NCBI GenBank assembly: GCA_025056465.1
Contig: JANWVU010000008.1
Coordinates: 1-36,751, forward strand
Direction: 5' to 3'
Length of the DNA: 36,751 bases
Source: Verrucomicrobiia bacterium
Lineage (GTDB): Bacteria; Verrucomicrobiota; Verrucomicrobiia; Palsa-1439
Below the pieces are notes generated by a model. It was not told the DNA's origin, did no database searches, and was given only the letters and a program-made list of their open reading frames with translations. Shown in pieces: positions 1 through 9,466 of the stretch. The number at the start of each line of letters is the position of its first letter. Within the stretch, counting starts at the first letter, position 1. A program made the translations under genes and the position numbers.

Positions 1-298
1 CGGACCGGGCCGCTGCCACAATTTCTGGCAGGGGTACCGGCGCGCGTTTCCTCAGGTAAAGCAAGCCCGGTCGCCCTTCGCTTTGATCGATGCTGATATT
101 AGCCTCATGCGCAACGAGCAGAATCCCGGGACCCTGATACACGTGGCTATAATCATGAACGTCAATGAGTAGATGACCCGGCAATGCCTGCCGTTGAATC
201 CAACCGTGGAATACCGGGATGAAATCCTTCAACGGTTTGGCCTCGGGGTTGGTGATAAAGAATTTTACCCCAAACTTGTGCGTTGCGAGTTGAATCAT
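1..298 (-). CDS. conserved hypothetical protein next to sulfite reductase (3' end cut by window edge)
   Basis: Reading the minus strand from ATG at 298 gives about 99 residues without a stop up to the window edge. The protein begins MIQLATHKFGVKFFITNPEA and later contains DVHDYSHVYQGPGILLVAHE and GRPGLLYLRKR. The mix of acidic, aromatic and Gly/Pro-rich stretches looks like a real globular protein. Its ATG overlaps the TGA of the upstream reductase (ATGA at 295-298), so the two are almost certainly co-translated. I recall similar unnamed proteins beside reductases of this type but cannot name a domain. A role in sulfite/nitrite reduction is inferred only from the coupling. No signal peptide or membrane segment is visible in the part present. 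Confidence 0.75.
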   Translation of the reverse strand, partial: MIQLATHKFGVKFFITNPEAKPLKDFIPVFHGWIQRQALPGHLLIDVHDYSHVYQGPGILLVAHEANISIDQSEGRPGLLYLRKRAPVPLPEIVAAARS

Positions 299-2523
299 TT
301 CTTCCAGATGGCCGCTCGCGCTGCGGCTTTCTCCTGCTGCAGTTTTTCTGCGCAACTGTGCGCACCTTCGATGAACAACTGCGCTTCCTCAATCAGCCGG
401 TGGGTTGCTTCAGCGGTCAACGGCGGACGTTGATCATGTCGCCGATACAAATACGCCGCCAACGACGGCGCAAATATACCGGCCAACCGCGACTTGAACT
501 CCGCCACAATTACGGCGGGCTCGTTTGGGCAATCCGGCCATCTCTCCCGCACCAAACCCAGCGCCGCTTCCAACATGGATTGATACGCCAGCTCATCGGC
601 CTTCGCAAAGTTACCGGCTTCGTGCGCCAGTTGTGCCTCGAAATTCAGCCGTTCCGCAGCGCTGAGCGCAAATTGAAGGGCGGACACCACCTCGCCGGCG
701 CACTCGCCGACGCCGATGTCGCCCATGCTGAACTCACGCGGGTCGCCCCAGTCCGAGTAGAAACTCGGGTCCTGCTCGTAGGGGGGCACCTGCATGAGGT
801 CCTCGATCATGCGTCGAGCCTCGGCTTTGCCAATGCGACCAATAAAATCACCAAAACTTTCGTTGCCCTGCCGCTCTCGCGCAAACCGTTCGATGATGCG
901 CTCGACCACCAGCGGGACGTTTCGCGCCGGTACGCTGCCAATCGCCAAACCATACCGGCCCGCGTTGTTGCGCCACTGCCCGCCGAGCAACACTTGAAAA
1001 TGCGGCACCTTGTGGTTCCCAATCGTGCGGCTGTTACCGTAAAATCCAATGTCGGCCAAATGATGTTGCCCGCACGAATTGAAGCAACCGCTCATTTTGA
1101 TTTTCAGTCCCTTCACCGCGGTATCGAGCGTGTAAAACTTATCGGCCAGTCGCGCCCGTAGCTCGCGCGCCAACCCTCGCGACGATGCAATCCCCAGTTT
1201 GCAGGTATCCGTACCGGGGCACGCCGTCATGTCGTAAATCGTACCGGCCCCCGCTTCACCCAATCCGATGTCCACCAACTCGCGATACAACGCCGGTAGG
1301 TCCGCTTCGGCTACCCAGCGGATGACGAGATTTTGTTCTACCGTCGTGCGTACATTATCGCCGCTATAGCGTCGAACGATATCCGCCAACTGCCGTGCTT
1401 GCGTCGCGGTGATGTCGCCCAGCGGACAGCTCACCGTAACCGTCACATAGCCCGGCTGACGCTGTCGGTACACATTCGTCTCCAACCACGCCTCAAACCC
1501 AGGGGGCCGCTCGCCGTTGAGCGGCTGCGGCGGTTTCAAAGGTCGTTCCGCGAACTGCTCGGCCTGCGGCAGATACGCCGTCCACCGCGGATCCGGTGCG
1601 AGCGTTTTGCGCTCTTCCGCCACCAACCGCCGAAACTCCTCAATCCCGAGTTTCTCCACCAAAAACTTAATTCGCGCGCGCGCACGGTTCTGTTTCTCGC
1701 CCAAACGTGCATACACACGCGCAATCGCCTGCGCCGTCGGCAACAGCTCTTCCACGGGCACAAACTCCGACAGCACTTTCGCTTGATACGGCACGGCACC
1801 CAGCCCGCCACCGACCAACACCTTGAACCCGCGTCGTCCATCCCGCACACGCGCGATCATTCCCAGATCATGCATGTGCGCCAACCCACACGCTTCCTCC
1901 TCGCAACCCGAAAATGCCGGTTTGAATTTGCGTCCGAAATCCTGTGTGTCGGGATGTCCGAGGAGGAAATATGCCAGCGCGCGCGCGTAGGGTGTCACAT
2001 CGAACGCCTCGGTGCGGCACACACCCGCCAGCGGGCACGCGGTCACGTTGCGCACTGCATTGCCGCACGCCTCCCGGGTGGTGATGCCCACCGCCGCCAA
2101 CCGGCGCATGATCGTGGGAGTGTCTTCGATGTGCACAAAATGCAGTTGGAAATCCTGCCGGGTTGTGATGTGCAAAATCCCATCGGAATACTCCTCAGCC
2201 ACCTCAGCCAAAACCTCGAGCTGCTTGGGATTTAATCCGCCATACGGAATCTTGATCCGTTGCATCCCGGGCGCATCCCACTCTGTGTCGGGGCCTTTCT
2301 TTAAGCCCGCTTGCGGATACGCCAATTGTTGCGTCTTGAAGCCGTCCCAGCGCTGTCCGTTGTCGTAGCGCTGACCATACACACCTCGCCGCAGCCGCGC
2401 CTCAGCAAAAACTTTTTCGTCAAGCTTGCCAAGCCGACGCAATTCCAACTGCGTCTCATAAGCGTCAATCTCGCGCCCCAGGTCCACCGGGATTTGATCC
2501 GCCAGTTTTTCCTTCCACGTCAT
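295..2523 (-). CDS. ferredoxin-type siroheme sulfite/nitrite reductase with a C-terminal extension
   Basis: Reduces sulfite to sulfide or nitrite to ammonia with six electrons, using siroheme and a 4Fe-4S cluster in the cytoplasm. The 742-residue protein has the duplicated ferrodoxin-like/siroheme architecture: first half with GNAVRNVTACPLAG (about 154-167), second half with the cluster ligands C435-x5-C441 (CPGTDTC) and C480-x3-C484 (SGCFNSCGQHH). Usual NirA/Sir enzymes are 500-650 residues. Here roughly 150 extra residues follow the catalytic core from about residue 590, starting with a conserved-looking DIGVGECAGEV and then mostly helical, possibly HEPN-like. Sulfite or nitrite preference cannot be read from the sequence, and no PAPS reductase or nitrate reductase lies in the window. 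The start at 2523 has no strong Shine-Dalgarno. The gene is coupled by ATGA to the small gene downstream. Confidence 0.93.
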   Translation of the reverse strand: MTWKEKLADQIPVDLGREIDAYETQLELRRLGKLDEKVFAEARLRRGVYGQRYDNGQRWDGFKTQQLAYPQAGLKKGPDTEWDAPGMQRIKIPYGGLNPKQLEVLAEVAEEYSDGILHITTRQDFQLHFVHIEDTPTIMRRLAAVGITTREACGNAVRNVTACPLAGVCRTEAFDVTPYARALAYFLLGHPDTQDFGRKFKPAFSGCEEEACGLAHMHDLGMIARVRDGRRGFKVLVGGGLGAVPYQAKVLSEFVPVEELLPTAQAIARVYARLGEKQNRARARIKFLVEKLGIEEFRRLVAEERKTLAPDPRWTAYLPQAEQFAERPLKPPQPLNGERPPGFEAWLETNVYRQRQPGYVTVTVSCPLGDITATQARQLADIVRRYSGDNVRTTVEQNLVIRWVAEADLPALYRELVDIGLGEAGAGTIYDMTACPGTDTCKLGIASSRGLARELRARLADKFYTLDTAVKGLKIKMSGCFNSCGQHHLADIGFYGNSRTIGNHKVPHFQVLLGGQWRNNAGRYGLAIGSVPARNVPLVVERIIERFARERQGNESFGDFIGRIGKAEARRMIEDLMQVPPYEQDPSFYSDWGDPREFSMGDIGVGECAGEVVSALQFALSAAERLNFEAQLAHEAGNFAKADELAYQSMLEAALGLVRERWPDCPNEPAVIVAEFKSRLAGIFAPSLAAYLYRRHDQRPPLTAEATHRLIEEAQLFIEGAHSCAEKLQQEKAAARAAIWKK

Positions 2524-2678
2524 CGTAGAGCCACAATGTCCGAAACAGCCACCGGCTCAACCAGAAAATTGCCGGTCAAGCCGCGAAAAAGTGAGTCCGC
2601 CGCTTGAGATTGCCGCGGCGTTGAGCCCGCGCCGATTTCTCTTCTCGATGCGGCCCCCCTTTGCTAGGCGATGTGCCC

Positions 2679-3501
2679 ATGAGCAAACTTCCCATCGGCG
2701 TAATCGTCGGCTTGACAGACAAGCCAGAGAACGAACTGGGCAAAGTGGTGGACCTCGGATTGCGAAGCTGTCAGGTAGCGTCATGGAACATGGAGTTGTG
2801 GACGCCATCAATCGGCAAGGCGCTCATCGAGGCGGCTCGCAAGCTCGAGATCACCATCACCACGTTTTGGGCGGGTTACCCCGGCCCCGTCGTCTGGGAT
2901 TTGATTGACGGCCCGTCCACCGGTGGGCTAGTGCCGCCGCAATATCGCGCCGAGCGTGTCGCCGCATTGAAAAAAGCGGCAGACTTCGCGGCCTCACTTG
3001 GTCTACCCTCCATTACGACCCACGTGGGTTTTTTGCCTGTGGACCCAAAAGACCGCGTGTACCTCGACACGGTAGATGCAATTCGCGAGATCGCCGAGCA
3101 CTGTCGGCGGCTCGGATTGGAATTTTGGTTCGAGACCGGACAGGAAACGCCCGTGACTTTGCTGCGCACCATCGAGTTGGTCAATACCGGCAACCTCGGC
3201 ATCAATCTCGATCCCGCCAACCTCATTCTGTACGGCATGGGCAATCCTGTGGACGCCCTCGATGTCTTTGGTCGCTACGTGCGGGGTGTCCATGCCAAGG
3301 ACGGCCGATACCCTACTAATGGGCGCGAACTTGGACGAGAAACTCCGTTGGGCGAAGGGCAGGTCAATTTCGCGGTGTTGATTTTCCGAACTGAAAGCGC
3401 GCGGTTATAGCGGTGCGGTGACCATCGAACGCGAAATCAGCGGCCCACAGCAGATTGAGGACATTCGTCGCGCGATTCGGTTGCTAGAGCCACTGTGTTG
3501 A
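2679..3501 (+). pseudogene. sugar phosphate isomerase/epimerase (TIM barrel), frameshifted near its 3' end
   Basis: A xylose-isomerase-like TIM-barrel protein (AP_endonuc_2 fold) that would isomerise or epimerise a sugar or sugar acid. Metal-site motifs are readable in order: TTHVGF (His), FWFETGQE (Glu), GINLDPANL (Asp) and VHAKDG (His). The ATG at 2679 gives MSKLPIGVIVGL; the frame is also open from a TTG at 2661. The frame as written ends at 3410 after GEGQVNFAVLIFRTESARL. Removing one T from the T4 run at 3382-3385 gives VLISELKARGYSGAVTIERE and a stop at 3499-3501, 273 residues in total. The lost tail carries the last conserved metal-binding Glu (IERE), so the product as written is probably inactive. 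It may be a sequencing or assembly indel or a young pseudogene. Confidence 0.85.
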
Positions 3502-3523
3502 ATACCGCCTTCGGTGCGTCAAA

Positions 3524-3799
3524 TCATAATTCTTTTTTGATGAACTCTAGCAATCTCGCCTCGAGCTCGGGTGGCATCGGCTCCTGTGGGTGACACGCTT
3601 CCTTACACGTCTGCAACGTAAGCCGGTACGTTTCCACGTACTCCAAACACAACGGACAATCTCGCAAGTGCGCTGTCAGTTTCGCGTGCTTCTCAGGAGG
3701 TAACGTGCCGGACACATAGTCGAACAATAAACGATGCACCTGGCGGCAGCCCGGCAACCGCAGCAAACATTTCACGTAATTGACGACACCTTCAATCAT
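3524..3799 (-). CDS. zinc-finger anti-sigma factor
   Basis: A 91-residue soluble protein that probably binds and inhibits the ECF sigma factor encoded just upstream. It shows the zf-HC2/ZAS signature H44-x3-C48-x2-C51 (HLRDCPLC), preceded by a helix with LLFDYVSGTLPP. Unlike many ECF anti-sigmas it has no membrane segment, so it may sense a cytoplasmic signal. ZAS proteins can respond to redox state through the zinc-cysteine site; that is family knowledge and is not shown here. Its ATG (3799) overlaps the sigma-factor TGA in an ATGA, which favours balanced production of the two partners. Confidence 0.9.
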   Translation of the reverse strand: MIEGVVNYVKCLLRLPGCRQVHRLLFDYVSGTLPPEKHAKLTAHLRDCPLCLEYVETYRLTLQTCKEACHPQEPMPPELEARLLEFIKKEL

Positions 3800-4392
3800 A
3801 CGCGCCCTCTCAGATATGGCAGCAACGCCTTCCGCAACGCCAACCGCGCCCGATGCAACCGGCTCTTCACGGCCGGTACCGTCACGCCCATCGCCTCTGC
3901 AATCTCTTCCATCGACATCTCTTCCACATCCGCCAGTAACACCGTCGTGCGATACGGCTCCGCCAACGCGTCAATCGCCGCCCGCATCCGCTCCCCCAAC
4001 TCCGCCTGCGTCAACGTCCGCGTCGGAACCGACTTCGTGTCCGGCAGCTCAATCACCGGCAACTCGTCTTCCTCGCGTGTGGCGTCCAACGAAACATTCT
4101 GCTCAAATTTTTTGTTCCGTCGCAATTTCATCAAGGCCGCATTCGCGGTCACACGGTACAGCCAGGACGTCAATGCCGAGCGCCCTTCAAAAAACTCAAT
4201 CTTGTTCCAAATGTTGACCAACGCGTCCTGAACCACCTCCTCCGCCTCATGTTGATCGCGCGTAATTTGCAGCGCCACCCCATAAATCTTCGACCCATGC
4301 CGACGCACCAACTCCTCCAGCGCCTCTTTATCGCGCGCCTTTAGCCGCTCCACCAGTGCGACGTCATCTAGTTGGCTCAGCGCCGTGGTCAT
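3796..4392 (-). CDS. ECF-family RNA polymerase sigma factor (RpoE-like)
   Basis: A 198-residue alternative sigma factor. Region 2 spans about residues 25-95 and includes the -10 recognition segment [20 protein letters not shown] and the helix [18 protein letters not shown]. Region 4 spans about 135-190, with [20 protein letters not shown] followed by [19 protein letters not shown], the -35-binding helix-turn-helix. The linker carries an acidic stretch, [12 protein letters not shown]. The anti-sigma gene follows with a 4-base overlap. The gene is divergent from the YyaL-type gene with 77 bases between the starts, so it may control that gene or itself; no ECF promoter could be assigned with confidence. 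Confidence 0.95.
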   Translation of the reverse strand: MTTALSQLDDVALVERLKARDKEALEELVRRHGSKIYGVALQITRDQHEAEEVVQDALVNIWNKIEFFEGRSALTSWLYRVTANAALMKLRRNKKFEQNVSLDATREEDELPVIELPDTKSVPTRTLTQAELGERMRAAIDALAEPYRTTVLLADVEEMSMEEIAEAMGVTVPAVKSRLHRARLALRKALLPYLRGRV

Positions 4393-4469
4393 ATTGGGTA
4401 GCCTCGTTCATTCGATGCCAACTCCAAGCAAAAAGTTTTATCGTTTTCCCGTTGTGCTATGGTCCTGCC

Positions 4470-6434
4470 ATGCCCAATCGCCTCATCCACGAAAAAAGTC
4501 CCTATCTGCGCCAACACGCCCACAACCCCGTCGATTGGTATCCGTGGGGCGACGAAGCAATCGCCAAAGCCCGCTCCGAAAACAAACCCATCTTCCTCTC
4601 CATCGGCTACTCCACCTGTCACTGGTGCCATGTAATGGAGCGCGAGTCGTTTGAGGATCCCGCCGTTGCCGAGATCCTCAACCGCCACTTCGTCCCCATT
4701 AAGGTGGACCGCGAAGAACGACCCGACCTGGATCACGTTTACATGACCGCGGTGCAGGCTACGACTGGTCAAGGCGGTTGGCCAATGAGCGTCTGGCTCA
4801 CACCCCAACTCGAGCCTTTTTACTGCGGCACCTATTTTCCGCCCGAACCTCGTTACGGACGACCAAGTTTCAAACAACTGCTGACCCGCATCCACGAAGT
4901 TTGGCAACAACAACGCGATGCCGTCCTGCACCAAGCCCACGAAATCACCGCTTTGATCCGGCAGGATACCGACCGTGCCACCACGCGCGAGCCGATTCTT
5001 CTGTCACCGGAACCGCTCCGACTCGGGCGCCAACAATTCGAACGCAGCTTTGACCCCATCCACGGCGGATACGGCGGCACACCCAAATTCCCGCGGCCGG
5101 TAGTTTTCGAATTTCTTTTGCGCGTCGGGAGCGCCGAGTCGGTCCTTTTTACGCTTCGGCAAATGGGCCGCGGCGGCATCTTTGACCAGCTCGGTGGTGG
5201 ATTCCACCGCTACAGTGTGGACGAACGATGGCTCGTCCCACACTTTGAAAAAATGCTCTACGACCAGGCGCAACTTCTCCGCTGCTACTGCGATGCGTGG
5301 TTGCTGACCCGCGATGACTTTTTCGCCGACATCGCGCGACGCACTTGTGAATACGTTCTGCGTGATCTCACTGACCCGGCCGGCGGCTTTTACGCCGCCG
5401 AAGATGCCGACAGCGAGGGCATGGAAGGGCGATTCTACATCTGGAGAAAATCGGAGATACCAAATGAGGCTGTCTGTGACTATTACGGCGTCACCGAAGC
5501 CGGTAACTGGGAGGACGGTTGGAACATCTTGCACGTCACCCGCGACACGCCTCCACCGGACCTCGAATTATGGCGCCAACGACTCTTCGAGATTCGTTCG
5601 CAGCGCCCACGACCCCACCGCGACGAAAAAATCATCGCTGCATGGAACGGCCTGATGATCTCCGCCCTCTGCCACTACGCGCGTACCGTTGCCGTCGCCA
5701 CCAACCCGACCCTACCGACTGAACCACGCATCTTGACCGCTGCCCAACGCGCCGCTACACGCTATCTCACCGGCTCGCTCCACCGCACCGAAAACATGCC
5801 GGCAATCCTCGACGACTACGCCGCCGTCGCCACAGCCATGCTCGACCTCTATGAAACCGACTTCGACGCGCGATGGCTCCACCGCGCCGTTGAATTGGCC
5901 GACACCATGATCGCGCGATTCGCCGACGAGCAAGCCGGTGGCTTCTACATGACTGATGGCCAGGACCCCCACCTCATTGTCCGACCACGCGAACTGTACG
6001 ACGGGGCGGAGCCGAGCGGCCAATCCATCGCCACGCTGTTACTATTACGTTTGGCCGACATCACCGGCACTGAACGCTACCGGCGTCTCGCCGAACAAAC
6101 GTTGCGCACCCATGCTGCGTGGATGACCCGTGCTCCACATGCCGTCCCGTATCTTCTCTGTGCACTGGACTGGTATCTGCACGGCGCCACACAGGTTTTC
6201 ATCGCCGGTAACCCGCAGCCTTTCTTGCCGGTCCTTCGCGAGGCCTACCGGCCTCGGTTAGTTGTCGCGCTCGCTGAACACCAACCGCACCCACGCCCGA
6301 TGCTGGACAACCAGCCCACCGCGTACCTCTGTCACCAGTTCACCTGTCGTGCTCCGACGACCGACCCGGTGGTGCTCCGAGACCAATTAAGTGAAGCGTC
6401 TCGAACCCATGCCTCCGGCGTGACGAGTTTTTGA
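4470..6434 (+). CDS. thioredoxin-domain protein of the YyaL/SSP411 family
   Basis: A 654-residue protein with an N-terminal thioredoxin-like domain (DUF255) containing C50-H-W-C53 ([14 protein letters not shown]), then an (alpha/alpha)6-barrel of the N-acylglucosamine-2-epimerase type. Family landmarks are [20 protein letters not shown] at the start, [33 protein letters not shown] and [15 protein letters not shown]. The frame is open from 4356, but homologues begin at M-P-N-R-L, so ATG 4470 is chosen; this also avoids overlapping the divergent sigma gene. Full length for the family. The exact biochemical role is unknown. The CxxC suggests redox activity and the barrel suggests a sugar-like ligand. 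Confidence 0.93.
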   Translation: MPNRLIHEKSPYLRQHAHNPVDWYPWGDEAIAKARSENKPIFLSIGYSTCHWCHVMERESFEDPAVAEILNRHFVPIKVDREERPDLDHVYMTAVQATTGQGGWPMSVWLTPQLEPFYCGTYFPPEPRYGRPSFKQLLTRIHEVWQQQRDAVLHQAHEITALIRQDTDRATTREPILLSPEPLRLGRQQFERSFDPIHGGYGGTPKFPRPVVFEFLLRVGSAESVLFTLRQMGRGGIFDQLGGGFHRYSVDERWLVPHFEKMLYDQAQLLRCYCDAWLLTRDDFFADIARRTCEYVLRDLTDPAGGFYAAEDADSEGMEGRFYIWRKSEIPNEAVCDYYGVTEAGNWEDGWNILHVTRDTPPPDLELWRQRLFEIRSQRPRPHRDEKIIAAWNGLMISALCHYARTVAVATNPTLPTEPRILTAAQRAATRYLTGSLHRTENMPAILDDYAAVATAMLDLYETDFDARWLHRAVELADTMIARFADEQAGGFYMTDGQDPHLIVRPRELYDGAEPSGQSIATLLLLRLADITGTERYRRLAEQTLRTHAAWMTRAPHAVPYLLCALDWYLHGATQVFIAGNPQPFLPVLREAYRPRLVVALAEHQPHPRPMLDNQPTAYLCHQFTCRAPTTDPVVLRDQLSEASRTHASGVTSF

Positions 6435-6471
6435 GCCGTTACTACCCCAGTTTGTTGGATTTTAGGCACAC

Positions 6472-6509
6472 AAAAAAATCAGCCGCCCGATGGACGATGG
6501 GCGGGTTTT
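6472..6509. terminator. probable bidirectional rho-independent terminator between convergent genes
   Basis: Inverted repeat CCGCCC (6483-6488) and GGGCGG (6499-6504) with a 10-base loop. On the minus strand it is followed four bases later by seven T residues (6478-6472), the form expected after the exosortase gene. On the plus strand the stem is followed by a GTTTT, which could end the YyaL transcript. It overlaps the last codons of the exosortase gene. Confidence 0.6.
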
Positions 6510-7507
6510 GGAGTGCGGGCCGGCACCACTTCTTCCCGGGTCCAGCGGTAGATCAGTTCGCGGTAGTCGGTGTTCATCAACGTGCTAATGGCGAGCATGC
6601 AGAGGATGGCGAGGCTAAAAACGATGTAGCCTGAGTAATCGTGATAAAGCGGTAGTACGACATCCTGTCCGAACCCTTGCGCCACAAATGCAATCGTCAC
6701 GATGCGCGCCAGGTTGCCGATCACCGCCAGCGGAATTGCGCAGAGGAACAACAGCCATTTCTTCCACGCCCGGTCCAACGTGACGTAACCATAAATGGCC
6801 GTCAGCGCCATCAAAGCAATGAGCGACCGGATTCCGCTACATGGATCGGCCACATCCAGCGGTTCAAACGTGCCCTTGACCGAATGAATCGCCGTGCCCT
6901 GTTGCACTACCTCCAGCCCGAAAAGATTAAGGATTTTGACCGCAAACGTCGTGGTGAACATCCGCAATGGGAACGCGATGATCGGATCGAGGAAGTTCAC
7001 CGGGATCATGAAAAACAGGAACGCGCAAGCAAACCAAAGCTCCCGCGCCCAGCGCCAACCGGCCAGATACCACGTCAGACCGAAAAGCAAAATCGGCAGC
7101 GACCCGGCTAAAATGCGTGGGTTGGCGGAGCGCACCCCGACCCAATAGATAAACATCGCGCCGACGACCAACCACAGGCCTGCATTACCTGGTTGCATTG
7201 GCACCCGATGCAGCACCGTTCGCCATTTCCAAATCAAGACCCCCAGCGAAACCAACGGCACCAGATAACCATGCGCGTAGTCTTGCCCGGCACCCCAGTA
7301 GCTCGCCAGCCACCGAAACACCGACATGGCGCGCTCGTTGGCGACACAGGTTTTATCGATCCCAAACGCATACAACACCAACCCCAGCATCACGACCGCG
7401 AGAATGAGCCGTTGCCGTGACTCCGGCCGAGTGGGCCACCGCATCGTCCAATCTTCGTTTTGGCGTTCGGGAGGCAGCAGCGGTCGGAGAAACTCCGGAA
7501 GTCTCAT
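6479..7507 (-). CDS. exosortase (EpsH/Xrt family transpeptidase)
   Basis: A polytopic inner-membrane protein of 342 residues that cleaves and transfers PEP-CTERM proteins. The three catalytic residues are visible: Cys223 in DPCSGIRSL, Arg268 in IGNLARIV and His289 in YHDYSGYIVF. About eight hydrophobic segments run from residue 34 to 312, including GLVLYAFGI, LVPLVSLGVLIW, the 130-170 block and IVFSLAILCMLAIS. The first 30 residues are hydrophilic and probably cytoplasmic. It lies 41 bases downstream of the glycosyltransferase gene on the same strand. Two PEP-CTERM substrates lie in the window at 15969-16922 and 33221-33967; that this enzyme handles them is inferred. The exact Xrt subtype cannot be assigned. 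Confidence 0.93.
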   Translation of the reverse strand: MRLPEFLRPLLPPERQNEDWTMRWPTRPESRQRLILAVVMLGLVLYAFGIDKTCVANERAMSVFRWLASYWGAGQDYAHGYLVPLVSLGVLIWKWRTVLHRVPMQPGNAGLWLVVGAMFIYWVGVRSANPRILAGSLPILLFGLTWYLAGWRWARELWFACAFLFFMIPVNFLDPIIAFPLRMFTTTFAVKILNLFGLEVVQQGTAIHSVKGTFEPLDVADPCSGIRSLIALMALTAIYGYVTLDRAWKKWLLFLCAIPLAVIGNLARIVTIAFVAQGFGQDVVLPLYHDYSGYIVFSLAILCMLAISTLMNTDYRELIYRWTREEVVPARTPKPAHRPSGG

Positions 7508-7548
7508 GCGTCACCTCGCAAGCACTAGAGCATAAATTCGGCTCGATT

Positions 7549-9342
7549 TCAACGACTCACGCCCGGGACGACACGGTTGCTCAGCAGCACCTGCTGCCCA
7601 TCCGGTGTGACGGCTTCAATTTGACGCAACGGGAAATTAGGAGGCGGCGGCGGCTGAAACAGTCGCATTAAGAACGGATTTTTGCCGCGCATCAGATCGA
7701 TCGCCGACATCTCGAGGTAAGTGGCCTGCGTCAGGTACACTGCCGCGATGAAGCGAACCCCATCGTTGATGAGCAGGTAATCTTTCTCGTTGGTCGGAAT
7801 CCACACGCAACTCCGGTCACCGTACCACGCGACGGCCCACGGGATGTCACTGGACAGCAATGCATCCTCACGGAACAATCGGGCCACCGCCGCGCAGACG
7901 CCTCCATCAAACGGTGGGTACGGCAGTGTGGTCGCTGGCGGCAACACGGTGTACACCACAGGCAACGCGTTTAGCGAGACGAACGTGCCGACGACCGCCG
8001 CTCGCATCAGCCGGGTGCGCAGTTGAAGTCGCTCAAACAACACGTAGAAAAAGGCCGCGGCATACACCACCATCACCGGCATCAGCACGATCAAAAAGTT
8101 GCGCGGCCCACCGGTTCCGCCTCCCACGCATAAGGCGGCCACCAAAAACAACAGCGACCAAAACACATACCGACGCAGCCGATACACTTCGTCGCGACGC
8201 CACCGATGAAGCAGCGACACGAGAAAAAACGCGATCACGTAGTTGGCGCCCACATCTTTGACTGTCTCGCGGTACACCGTGTGCAGGTTCAGAAGCCCCT
8301 GACGCACCAAAATAATCGGCGCACGGCGGGGAATCTCAGGGCTTAGCGTGCGCTGCAATTGTCCCGGCGCAATCTCCGACGGTGTGTTGCGTCCCGTGCC
8401 CTCAAACAAAACGTATCGGTTCAACCCAAACCAGGTACGAGACACTTTCCAATTCCGCGCCAGCCACGGTGCCCACATGAGCGCAAACACCAGCACCACC
8501 AACCCCATCCTCAGCCAACGATCGCGTGGAAAAGAGACGCCCACATACACCACCAGCGGCAACACCAACACCGCCATGGGGTATCGGGTCAGGCTTCCGA
8601 CTGCCACCGCCAACGCGCTGATCGCCAACGCCACGTACGACCACGCTGGATGCCGCTCGTCGCTCACCCATTTCTCCGCTTTGATCACGCCAAAAGCGGA
8701 CAGCAAAAAAAGTACGCCCAACCAGTTTAGTTCCAAGCCAGACACCGCCGCATCCAGCAGCCCGTCGCAGAACAAAAACAAAAAACAACTCAGCACGGCC
8801 ACTCGGTGGTCGAACATCTCGCGCGCCAGCAGGTACACCAGCACCAATCCCACCATAAAACTTCCCCACCCGATGATCATCAGCAGACGGTCGGCGCGAA
8901 CCGTGCGGATGCCAGGAGCAATGTCGAAGTTAGGCCGCACCACCTTGAAAATGGCCGCCAACAGATACGGATAACCGGGCGGCGTAAACAAATCAGGTTG
9001 GGTCGCGGTTTGTGGGTGTAGCGGGGTCGCTCCCAGTGCTTTGTAATGCCCAATCGCGGCGGGCCGCACCACGCGCGTCACATAGCCCTCGCCGCGCGCG
9101 ATGTTACGCGCCAACTGGCCGTAATTCATCACTTCCGCATCGCGCAGACCATAAAATTGCGTGCCCGTGTAAACGACAATCACAAGCAACACCAACACAA
9201 AGAACATCCCCACCCGAAACAACCCGCCACCCCGCCCGCCCTCCATCTCGTAAACCCAGTCTTGCCACCGCTCGTACAGCGGTTTGCGCGCGGCGCGCAC
9301 CACATGCACGGTGGTTTTTTTGGTGGCCGGGTTGCTGCTCAT
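7549..9342 (-). CDS. polytopic glycosyltransferase, GT39/ArnT-like
   Basis: A 597-residue membrane protein with a cytoplasmic N-terminus (about 1-42), a first membrane segment VGMFFVLVLLVIVVYTGTQF, then a periplasmic loop with LRDAEVMNYGQLARNIARGE, which matches the acidic catalytic loop of PMT_2/ArnT-type enzymes. About ten further hydrophobic segments follow up to residue 480, and the C-terminal 120 residues are soluble, with an aromatic-rich VAWYGDRSCVWIP. Such enzymes move a sugar from a polyprenyl-phosphate donor to lipid, protein or glycan outside the membrane. Its position just upstream of the exosortase suggests glycosylation of surface proteins or exopolysaccharide, but the acceptor is unknown. 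No Shine-Dalgarno is visible before ATG 9342. Confidence 0.8.
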   Translation of the reverse strand: MSSNPATKKTTVHVVRAARKPLYERWQDWVYEMEGGRGGGLFRVGMFFVLVLLVIVVYTGTQFYGLRDAEVMNYGQLARNIARGEGYVTRVVRPAAIGHYKALGATPLHPQTATQPDLFTPPGYPYLLAAIFKVVRPNFDIAPGIRTVRADRLLMIIGWGSFMVGLVLVYLLAREMFDHRVAVLSCFLFLFCDGLLDAAVSGLELNWLGVLFLLSAFGVIKAEKWVSDERHPAWSYVALAISALAVAVGSLTRYPMAVLVLPLVVYVGVSFPRDRWLRMGLVVLVFALMWAPWLARNWKVSRTWFGLNRYVLFEGTGRNTPSEIAPGQLQRTLSPEIPRRAPIILVRQGLLNLHTVYRETVKDVGANYVIAFFLVSLLHRWRRDEVYRLRRYVFWSLLFLVAALCVGGGTGGPRNFLIVLMPVMVVYAAAFFYVLFERLQLRTRLMRAAVVGTFVSLNALPVVYTVLPPATTLPYPPFDGGVCAAVARLFREDALLSSDIPWAVAWYGDRSCVWIPTNEKDYLLINDGVRFIAAVYLTQATYLEMSAIDLMRGKNPFLMRLFQPPPPPNFPLRQIEAVTPDGQQVLLSNRVVPGVSR

Positions 9343-9466
9343 CGAATGTGATGCACCTTACCGCACGCGCCATGCCGGTCGCAACGGTGTTTCCCGTCGC
9401 GCAGTCCAACCTAAATTGGCTTGGCTTTGGTGCTTCCGATGTTACGCTTCTGCTTTGGAGAATCCC

